DNA of 6,472 nt from Paracoccaceae bacterium (GTDB lineage Bacteria > Pseudomonadota > Alphaproteobacteria > Rhodobacterales > Rhodobacteraceae): NCBI GenBank assembly GCA_026982255.1, contig JALSHL010000016.1, positions 1-6,472 of the forward strand, written 5' to 3'. Positions 1 through 5,100 of this stretch are shown here, one piece after another (positions within the stretch are counted from its first letter, which is position 1; every line of letters begins with the position of its first letter). A program made the translations under genes and the position numbers. The notes under the pieces are model-generated. The model had not been told where the DNA came from and did no database searches. It saw only the letters and a program-made list of their open reading frames with translations.

Positions 1-486
1 CAACTCGAACCGCCCCATGTCCTTCAGCACGGCGCGCGAGCGCAGTTCCGAGATCACCGCCAGCGCCGGAATTTCCCAGAGCATCACCCCGGGCCAGGCC
101 CCCTCGAACGTCAGTTCATACTGCCCGTCGCGTTTTTCCAGATGATAGGGCGGCAGGCGCAGCCCCTCGAACCATTCCATGAACTCGGGCGAGAACATCT
201 GCCGTTTGCCATAAAACATATTGCCGCGCAGCCATGTGCTTTCGCCGCGCGACAGGGACAGGCTGCGCACATGGTCCAGTTGCTCGCGCAGTTCCCCCTC
301 GTCGATGATATCGGCAAGGCGCACGGCTGTTGTGCGGTTGTGCAGGGCAAAGGTGACCTGCACGTCGCGGTGATAGCGGAACACCGTCTGCGCCATCAGC
401 AGCTTGTAGAAATCCGTGTCGATCAGGGACCGCACGATCGGGTCGATTTTCCAGTTGTGGTTATAAACCCGCGTGGCAATATCCAT
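1..486 (-). CDS. pncB: Nicotinate phosphoribosyltransferase, N-terminal part (runs off the left edge)
   Basis: The enzyme joins nicotinate to PRPP, with ATP hydrolysis, giving nicotinate mononucleotide for NAD salvage (Preiss-Handler pathway) in the cytoplasm. The window holds 162 codons; family members are about 400-430 residues, so roughly the C-terminal 60% is missing. The N-terminus shows the family signature LIDTDFYKLLMAQ at residues 21-33, followed by the VFRYHRDVQVTFAL stretch. A second conserved block, MLWEIPALAVISEL, lies at 135-148. Both align by eye with E. coli PncB (SLLDTDAYKLHMQQ and ILWEVPLLAVISEM). The active-site His that is phosphorylated in this family would lie outside the window. 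The ATG at 486 is chosen because a strong Shine-Dalgarno lies five bases upstream and the previous gene stops just two bases before. It is the last visible gene of the leftward operon; coupling to orf98 is likely. Confidence 0.93.
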   Translation of the reverse strand, partial: MDIATRVYNHNWKIDPIVRSLIDTDFYKLLMAQTVFRYHRDVQVTFALHNRTTAVRLADIIDEGELREQLDHVRSLSLSRGESTWLRGNMFYGKRQMFSPEFMEWFEGLRLPPYHLEKRDGQYELTFEGAWPGVMLWEIPALAVISELRSRAVLKDMGRFEL

Positions 487-488
487 CG

Positions 489-785
489 CTACCTCCCCGT
501 CAGGGTTTTCCACCAGAAGCGGACCGCGAATACCCAGCCGAGGCCGGCACCGAGCAGCCAGAAGATCAGGAAAAACTCGCTAAAGGGGGCTTCCGATGCG
601 CGCACGGCATTGGCGGCAAAGACAATGCCCGCCGTCCAGCCGATCAGCCAGACAGACAGGAACGCCAGCGTAAACAGGCGCGCGCCGATGCCACCGGCAG
701 GATCCTGCACTCCGGCCCGTCCGGTATCGCGTGACGCGGGCCGGCGCTCCGCTTCCTTGTTGCCGAAACCGACGCGCCGGACCAT
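489..785 (-). CDS. Small two-helix membrane protein with an internally duplicated transmembrane motif, function unknown
   Basis: I do not recognise a named function. The 98-residue product has a basic, probably cytoplasmic N-terminus (residues 1-36, with eight Arg or Lys). Two hydrophobic helices follow, at about 37-59 and 68-90, so both ends are predicted to face the cytoplasm. The helices are repeats of each other: residues 42-57 and 72-87 share the spaced pattern FLxxWLxGxxxGxVFA without gaps (nine of 16 identical). Small two-helix proteins with such W/G-rich repeats occur elsewhere in bacteria, usually unnamed. The ATG at 785 lies two bases after the glpX stop and has no clear Shine-Dalgarno, so translation probably depends on coupling to glpX. 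A GTG at residue 25 is a less likely alternative start. Placement between glpX and pncB supports a real gene but does not point to a role. Confidence 0.75.
   Translation of the reverse strand: MVRRVGFGNKEAERRPASRDTGRAGVQDPAGGIGARLFTLAFLSVWLIGWTAGIVFAANAVRASEAPFSEFFLIFWLLGAGLGWVFAVRFWWKTLTGR
491..498 (-). promoter_or_regulatory. Strong Shine-Dalgarno of pncB, inside the end of the upstream gene
   Basis: On the minus strand the sequence reads GGGGAGGT, five bases before the pncB ATG. It overlaps the last codon and the TAG stop of the 98-residue membrane protein gene. It is the best ribosome binding site in the leftward operon and fixes the pncB start. It also means a ribosome finishing the upstream gene sits over the pncB initiation site. 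Confidence 0.7.
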
Positions 786-787
786 CG

Positions 788-1753
788 CTATTCGACTTTT
801 ACGCGATAGAACAGGCGGCGCACCGATCCGGTTCTGGAACGCATCAGAATGGTTTCCGTCTCGATGAAATTACCGTCACGGCGGATGCCGCTGACGATGG
901 AGCCGTCGGTAACCCCCGTGGCGGCAAAGATCACATCGTCGGTGACCATCTCGTCACGGGTATATATCCGGTTCAGGTCGGTAATTCCGGCCTTGCGGGC
1001 GCGGCCCTTCTCGTCGTCGTTGCGAAACAGCAGCCGCCCCTGCATCTGCCCGCCCATACATTTCAACGCCGAGGCCGCCAGCACCCCCTCGGGCGCGCCA
1101 CCCGATCCCATATACATGTCGATACCGGTTTTTTCCGGCTCGGCGCAGTGCATGACACCGGCCACATCACCGTCGGTGATCAGGCGGATACGGGCGCCTG
1201 TCTTGCGGATTTCCTGTATCATTTCCTGATGGCGCGGCCGTTCCAGCACACAGATCATCAGGTCCGAGGGCGCGCAGCCCTTGGCCTTCGCCAATGCCTC
1301 CACCCGTTCGGTCGGGGTCATGTCGAGCGTAACCACCCCGTCCGCATAACCCGGCCCGATGGCCAGCTTGTCCATATAGACATCCGGCGCGTGCAACATG
1401 GAGCCGCGCGGGCCCATGGCAATCACGGTCAGCGCGTTGGGCATGTCCTTGGCGGTCAGGGTCGTGCCCTCCAGCGGGTCGAGGGCGATATCCACGCCCG
1501 GGCCGTTGCCGGTGCCGACCTCCTCGCCGATGAACAGCATCGGGGCCTCGTCGCGCTCGCCTTCGCCGATCACGATAACGCCGGCGATGTCCAGCTTGTT
1601 CAGCTCGGTGCGCATGGCGTCCACAGCGGCCTGGTCGGCGGCTTTCTCGTCACCGCCCCCCACCAGTTTCGCACTGGCAATCGCGGCAGCTTCGGAGACG
1701 CGGGCAAGCGCCAGCGACAGCATGCGGTCGGAAAAAATCGGGTCGGTCGTCAT
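788..1753 (-). CDS. glpX: Fructose-1,6-bisphosphatase class II
   Basis: Hydrolyses fructose-1,6-bisphosphate to fructose-6-phosphate, the irreversible step of gluconeogenesis and, where present, of the Calvin cycle; a cytoplasmic, metal-dependent enzyme. At 321 residues it is full length for GlpX. It carries the GEGERDEAPM block at 63-72, the metal-binding DPLEGTT at 92-98, ERPRH at 171-175, TDGD at 193-196, the GSGGAPEG loop at 216-223 and ATGVTDG at 278-284. These are the conserved motifs of the class II phosphatases, and nothing essential looks altered. In organisms that fix CO2 some GlpX enzymes also act on sedoheptulose-1,7-bisphosphate; the sequence alone cannot tell. The ATG at 1753 is preceded by AAAGGA seven bases upstream. 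The gene follows hom by 22 bases and is followed by the membrane protein gene after two, so it is an internal operon gene. Confidence 0.96.
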   Translation of the reverse strand: MTTDPIFSDRMLSLALARVSEAAAIASAKLVGGGDEKAADQAAVDAMRTELNKLDIAGVIVIGEGERDEAPMLFIGEEVGTGNGPGVDIALDPLEGTTLTAKDMPNALTVIAMGPRGSMLHAPDVYMDKLAIGPGYADGVVTLDMTPTERVEALAKAKGCAPSDLMICVLERPRHQEMIQEIRKTGARIRLITDGDVAGVMHCAEPEKTGIDMYMGSGGAPEGVLAASALKCMGGQMQGRLLFRNDDEKGRARKAGITDLNRIYTRDEMVTDDVIFAATGVTDGSIVSGIRRDGNFIETETILMRSRTGSVRRLFYRVKVE

Positions 1754-1775
1754 GGCGGTATCCTTTTGTCTGGGC

Positions 1776-3062
1776 CTAGACAGTTTCTATGCGAATGGCG
1801 ACGGGTGCGGCAAGGGAAACCTCCTCGGCGGCGATCTCGGCCAGCGCCCCGTCAAGGCGGGCGCGCGCCACCTTGTGTGTCACGATCAGCACCGGCGCCA
1901 TCCGGTCGGCATGGCCATACTGTCGCATCCGGTTGATGGAAATGCCGTGGTTGCCGAGAATCGTGGCCACGCGGGCCAGCACGCCCGGCTCGTCTGCCAG
2001 GGAGAAGCGCAGGTAGTATTCCGCATCCGCCCCCGTGGTCGAGCGCGCGGCCTTCGCCAGCGTTTCCGCCGGCACGCCAAAGGCGGGGATTACCAGCCCG
2101 CGTGCAATGTCCATGACGTCGCCCATCACCGCGCTGGCGGTCGGGCCTTCGCCGGCGCCGGGGCCCTGATACACGGTCTGGCCGACGAAATCGCCCTCTA
2201 CCACCACCATGTTGGAAACCCCCTCCAGCTGGCCGAGTGGCGAATCCGCGGGCACCAGACAGGGCTGCATCCGCTGTTCCAGCCCGTCCTCGTTCATCCG
2301 CGCCACGCCCAGCAGCTTGATGCGATAGCCCATGTCGGCGGCGTCCTCGATATCGGTCAGGGAGATCCGCTCGATCCCCTCGATCTTCACCCCGTCGAAA
2401 TCCACCTGCGTGCCGAAGGCCGTGGCCGCCAGCAATGACAGCTTGTGCGCGGCGTCGAACCCGCCGACATCGGTGGCGGGGTCGGCCTCGGCATAGCCCA
2501 GTTCCTGTGCGTCCTTCAGCACATCGGCGTAATCGGCGCCGGTGTCCTCCATCACGGTCAGGATATAGTTGCAGGTGCCGTTCATCACGCCCATCACCCG
2601 CTCGATCCCGTTGGCGGCCAGCCCCTCGGTCAGGGCCTTGACGATGGGAATGCCACCGGCCACGGCGGCCTCGAACCGCAGGGCGACGGCGTTTTCCCCG
2701 GCCAGTTCCGCCAGCGCCTGCCCGTGCAGGGCCAGCAGCGCCTTGTTGGCGGTGACCACATGTTTGCCGTTGCCGAGCGCGGTTTCCACGCAAGCCTTGG
2801 CCGGTCCGTCCTCGCCGCCCATGACCTCGATCACCACATCGACGTCGTCGCGCCGTGCCAGCGCCACGGGGTCGTCCTCCCACGCATAGGCGGACAGGTC
2901 CACGCCGCGATCGCGCCCGCGGGAACGGGCGGAAACGGCGGTGATGGCAATCGGGCGTCCGGCGCGCGCGGCCAGCAAATCGCCGTGCGTCTGCACGATT
3001 TTCACGATGCCTGCGCCGACGGTTCCGAGTCCGGCAATGGCGAGTTTCAGCGGTTCACTCAT
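1776..3062 (-). CDS. hom: Homoserine dehydrogenase with C-terminal ACT domain
   Basis: Reduces aspartate-4-semialdehyde to homoserine with NAD(P)H, the branch point towards threonine, methionine and isoleucine; cytoplasmic. The 428 residues match the usual monofunctional bacterial enzyme, with no fused aspartokinase. Residues 7-20 form the Rossmann dinucleotide-binding loop (GLGTVGAG). Residues 102-109 (VVTANKAL) carry Lys107, 161-168 is NGTCNYIL, and 192-207 contains the catalytic set: Glu192, Asp203 and Lys207 in DVGGFDAAHK. Their spacing equals that of Glu208, Asp219 and Lys223 in the yeast enzyme. The C-terminus from about 348 is an ACT domain (FSLADEPGVLARVATILG, then ISINRMRQ), which in this family usually gives threonine feedback inhibition. 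The ATG at 3062 follows the rraB stop by three bases. Its likely Shine-Dalgarno, GGGAG, lies within the last codons of rraB, so the two genes are closely coupled. Confidence 0.97.
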   Translation of the reverse strand: MSEPLKLAIAGLGTVGAGIVKIVQTHGDLLAARAGRPIAITAVSARSRGRDRGVDLSAYAWEDDPVALARRDDVDVVIEVMGGEDGPAKACVETALGNGKHVVTANKALLALHGQALAELAGENAVALRFEAAVAGGIPIVKALTEGLAANGIERVMGVMNGTCNYILTVMEDTGADYADVLKDAQELGYAEADPATDVGGFDAAHKLSLLAATAFGTQVDFDGVKIEGIERISLTDIEDAADMGYRIKLLGVARMNEDGLEQRMQPCLVPADSPLGQLEGVSNMVVVEGDFVGQTVYQGPGAGEGPTASAVMGDVMDIARGLVIPAFGVPAETLAKAARSTTGADAEYYLRFSLADEPGVLARVATILGNHGISINRMRQYGHADRMAPVLIVTHKVARARLDGALAEIAAEEVSLAAPVAIRIETV

Positions 3063-3065
3063 TTC

Positions 3066-3398
3066 TCAAGGCTCCCAAAATCCCCAGCCGTCGGGCCGGT
3101 ATCCACGGCTCAAGGCCATTGTTGTTGTGCGTTCTTCATGGGTCCAGACGGACTCGAAAGTAAAGGGAATATCGGGGACCTCGACACTGATTTCCCCGTC
3201 CTCGCCGCGTGTGGCGGTGTAACCGAAGGTCTTCAGCACCTTCTCGAAGGTCCCGGGGTTTGCCCCCTCCACCGGCACGAAGGTCAGGTCGAGCGTGATA
3301 TGCGCCCCTTCGGCAATCCCGTGTTCCTTTTGCAACGTGGCCACGGTATAGGCCGTCTGGTTCTGTTGCAGTTCCGCGTCCCAGTCCTCAGTCACCAT
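3066..3398 (-). CDS. rraB: RraB-like protein, putative ribonuclease E inhibitor
   Basis: RraB of E. coli binds RNase E and lowers its activity, changing the lifetime of many mRNAs; here that role is inferred from family likeness only. The 110-residue product begins with an acidic helix-like stretch (DWDAELQQNQ), then a beta strand (ITLDLTFVPVEG, 34-45) and a helix (TFEKVLKTFGY, 50-60). A second strand pair follows, and the protein ends GYRPDGWGFWEP (99-110). The strand-helix-strand pattern and the closing DGWG motif resemble RraB, whose E. coli form also ends its domain with YDGWG. It is shorter than E. coli RraB and lacks that protein's acidic tail. The ATG at 3398 lies inside the last codons of alaC (11-base overlap), with AAGGA five to six bases upstream, so translational coupling is likely. 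Uncertainty concerns function; that it is a gene is well supported. Confidence 0.7.
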   Translation of the reverse strand: MVTEDWDAELQQNQTAYTVATLQKEHGIAEGAHITLDLTFVPVEGANPGTFEKVLKTFGYTATRGEDGEISVEVPDIPFTFESVWTHEERTTTMALSRGYRPDGWGFWEP

Positions 3399-4620
3399 TC
3401 CGGTCCTTGTATTTCGCGACCAGATCGGCAGCGTTTTCCATCACATGGCGCACGTTGCGCGCGGCCTGCCGAATGCGTTGTTCGTTTTCCACAAGGCCAA
3501 GGCGCACATAGCCCTCGCCGTATTCGCCGAAACCGATGCCGGGGGCGACGGCGACCTCTGCCTCCTGCAACAGGATTTTCGAGAAACCCATGGAGCCGAT
3601 TTCGGCAAATGCCTCGGGCACCGGCGCCCATGCGAACATGGTGGCGGGGGGCGGCGGGATGTCGAAACCGGCTCGGCCCATGCTTTCCACCAGCACGTCG
3701 CGGCGCGATTTGTAGGTTTCGCGGATTTCCGCGATACAATCGGTCGGCCCGTTGAGCGCCGCTGCTGCCGCCACCTGCACAGGGGTAAAGGCGCCGTAAT
3801 CCAGATAGGACTTGATCCGCGTCAGCGCCGCGATCAACCGCTTGTTGCCGACCGCAAACCCCATGCGCCAGCCGGGCATGGAGAATGTCTTGGACAGCGA
3901 GGTGAACTCCACCGCGATATCCTTCGCCCCCTTCACCTGCAGGATCGAGGGCGGCGGGTTGCCGTCGAAATAGATCTCCGCATAGGCCAGATCGGACAGC
4001 AGCCAGATGTCGTGTTTCCTGGCAAAGGCCACCAGCTCCGCATAAAAATCCAGATCGCAGAGCTGCGCCGTCGGGTTCGAGGGAAAGGACACCACGATCG
4101 CCACCGGTTTGGGCACCGAATGTTTCACCGCGCGGTCAAGCTGGCGCATGTATTCCTCGGGGTCGAACCTGCCGTTGTGCAGCGTCTGGATGTTGCGCAG
4201 CGTGCCGCCCGCGATCATGAAGCCGTAGGGATGGATCGGGTAGCTCGGGTTCGGCACCAGCATCACGTCGCCCGGCGCGGTAATGGCCATGGCAAGGTTG
4301 GCGAGCCCCTCTTTCGATCCCAGTGTCGCGATCACCTCGGTCTCGGGGTCCAGTGCCACATCGAAGCGGCGGGCGTAATATCCGGCCTGTGCCTTGCGCA
4401 AACCGGGGATGCCCTTCGAGGCCGAATAGCGGTGCGTGCGCGGTTTCTGCACGGTCTCGATCAGCTTGTCGACGATGTGTTTCGGCGTGTCCATATCGGG
4501 GTTGCCCATGCCGAAGTCGATAATATCCATCCCCTCGGCCCGATACTGTGCCTTGAGGCGGTTGACCTCGGCAAAGACATAGGGCGGAAGGCGTTTGATA
4601 CGGTAGAATTCTTCGGTCAT
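3388..4620 (-). CDS. alaC: AlaC-type PLP-dependent aminotransferase (glutamate-pyruvate transaminase)
   Basis: A cytoplasmic fold type I aminotransferase, expected to interconvert pyruvate plus glutamate with alanine plus 2-oxoglutarate. The 410 residues are collinear with E. coli AlaC (YfdZ) over almost the whole length: RIKRLPPYVF (7-16), DFGMGNPD (35-42), GSKEGLANL (101-109), VPNPSYPIH (122-130), FPSNPTAQ (179-186), KSYLDYGAFTP (270-280) and GIGFGEYG (361-368). PLP contacts are visible: Asn182, Asp210 and Tyr213 (SDLAYA), the Schiff-base Lys244 in SLSKTFSMPGWR, Arg252, and the carboxylate-binding Arg373 in YVRLGL. Relatives are often labelled LL-diaminopimelate aminotransferase or plain aspartate aminotransferase; the close AlaC match makes those labels less likely. 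Two short proline runs (residues 222-224 and 322-325) replace other residues of the E. coli protein. The ATG at 4620 has only a weak AGG upstream. It heads the probable operon and overlaps rraB at its 3' end. Confidence 0.92.
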   Translation of the reverse strand: MTEEFYRIKRLPPYVFAEVNRLKAQYRAEGMDIIDFGMGNPDMDTPKHIVDKLIETVQKPRTHRYSASKGIPGLRKAQAGYYARRFDVALDPETEVIATLGSKEGLANLAMAITAPGDVMLVPNPSYPIHPYGFMIAGGTLRNIQTLHNGRFDPEEYMRQLDRAVKHSVPKPVAIVVSFPSNPTAQLCDLDFYAELVAFARKHDIWLLSDLAYAEIYFDGNPPPSILQVKGAKDIAVEFTSLSKTFSMPGWRMGFAVGNKRLIAALTRIKSYLDYGAFTPVQVAAAAALNGPTDCIAEIRETYKSRRDVLVESMGRAGFDIPPPPATMFAWAPVPEAFAEIGSMGFSKILLQEAEVAVAPGIGFGEYGEGYVRLGLVENEQRIRQAARNVRHVMENAADLVAKYKDRNGD

Positions 4621-4650
4621 CGGACTGGCCTGTGTTGGACGGTTTTCGGG

Positions 4651-4679
4651 TTTATAGAGCGCCCGCGCGGGTTTTTACA
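4651..4679 (-). promoter_or_regulatory. Candidate sigma-70-type promoter of the alaC-led operon
   Basis: On the minus strand TGTAAA (4674-4679) and TATAAA (4651-4656) are separated by exactly 17 bases. The -10 box matches the sigma-70 consensus at five of six positions, but the -35 at only three. The spacer contains the perfect palindrome CCCGCGCGGG (4662-4671). It lies between the lipoprotein stop and the alaC start, leaving a short leader of about 25 bases. The gap of 62 bases makes a separate promoter for alaC plausible, though read-through from the lipoprotein gene cannot be excluded because no terminator is visible here. Confidence 0.35.
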
Positions 4680-4682
4680 GGG

Positions 4683-5000
4683 CTAATGCCGCGCCAGCGC
4701 CGCCTGCAGGCGGGCCATATCGGCGGGCGGGATCACCGGACCGGTCAGCGCGGCCATGCGGCGGCGCAGGGCGGCGACGCGCGCCACCAGATCGGACGGA
4801 TCGCGCGCCACGATCACCGGTGTATCGAAATACGATGCCGGCAGCAGCGCCGGATAGTCCAGCGTCGCGATCCGCTCCGAACGGGCGTTGGCGAATTGCT
4901 CCACCTCCGGCGGCAACCCGCAGGCCCCGAGCAGAAGCAGCAGCACCAGCCCCGCACCCGGGCGGCGGGCGTTGTCGAAAATGTCACGCAAAAAAATCAT
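4683..5000 (-). CDS. Small predicted lipoprotein, function unknown
   Basis: I do not recognise a family. The 105-residue product starts with a slightly unusual n-region containing Asp6 and Asp9 as well as Arg5, Arg12 and Arg13. A short hydrophobic core (LVLLLLLG) and a lipobox LGAC ending at Cys27 follow. This predicts signal peptidase II cleavage before Cys27 and lipid anchoring; Gly28 at +2 gives no inner-membrane retention signal of the Asp type, so the outer membrane is possible. The mature part of about 79 residues has an acidic start (PPEVEQFANARSERI), a central stretch DYPALLPASYFDTPVIVARD (48-67) and a C-terminal amphipathic helix rich in Arg and Ala (70-84), with another at 93-105. 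The ATG at 5000 has GAAGG five bases upstream, which decides the start. The gene is divergent from phaC and lies 62 bases before alaC. Confidence 0.75.
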   Translation of the reverse strand: MIFLRDIFDNARRPGAGLVLLLLLGACGLPPEVEQFANARSERIATLDYPALLPASYFDTPVIVARDPSDLVARVAALRRRMAALTGPVIPPADMARLQAALARH

Positions 5001-5100
5001 TTGTGCCTTCGGTGCGGTAGTCTTGGAAAACCGGTTGCTTTTCGGGCATAGTTACCCGTGTGACCTTATGCAGGCAAGGCAATCGGCGGGGAAAGCGTAA
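5001..5100. promoter_or_regulatory. Divergent intergenic region between the lipoprotein gene and phaC
   Basis: These 100 bases must carry the start signals of two genes that face away from each other. On the plus strand TTGGAA (5023-5028) and CATAGT (5047-5052), 18 bases apart, each match the sigma-70 consensus at four of six positions and are the best phaC promoter candidate I can see. The perfect palindrome AACCGGTT (5029-5036) lies just after that -35. A weak ribosome site (GGGGAAAG, 5088-5095) precedes the phaC ATG. On the minus strand there is GAAGG for the lipoprotein, but no convincing promoter boxes. TGC and GCA triplets recur, but not in the paired CTGC-N3-GCAG form I recall for the PHA regulator PhaR. 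Confidence 0.35.

Noticed and set aside
1852..2883. Minus-strand 343-codon frame inside hom
   Set aside because: It is a same-strand, out-of-frame shadow with an Arg/Gly-rich translation. The hom frame has complete catalytic and ACT motifs across the same bases.
3640..3660. G-run on the plus strand as a possible G-quadruplex
   Set aside because: Apart from one six-base run, the tracts are two or three bases long, and they simply encode the proline run of AlaC on the other strand.
3388..4620. LL-diaminopimelate aminotransferase (dapL) as the identity of the aminotransferase
   Set aside because: The sequence follows E. coli AlaC closely from the RLPPYVF start to GIGFGEYG, so AlaC is the better label, though substrate use is not proven by sequence.
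4662..4676. CCCGCGCGGG palindrome followed by TTTTT on the plus strand as an intrinsic terminator
   Set aside because: With a usable loop the stem is only three base pairs, and no plus-strand gene ends here. On the minus strand the T-run becomes an A-run before the hairpin, so it cannot terminate the lipoprotein transcript.
142..4686. Long plus-strand open frames opposite the leftward genes (142-867, 731-1936, 1398-2438, 2445-3755, 3445-4686)
   Set aside because: They are antisense shadows of GC-rich coding DNA. The minus-strand proteins carry recognisable family motifs over full length, while these translations are low-complexity, rich in Arg, His and Gly, and resemble no protein I know.
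5035..5080. PhaR-type operator in the phaC upstream region
   Set aside because: TGC and GCA triplets recur, but none forms the short-spaced CTGC/GCAG pair I recall for PhaR sites; in GC-rich DNA such triplets are expected by chance.
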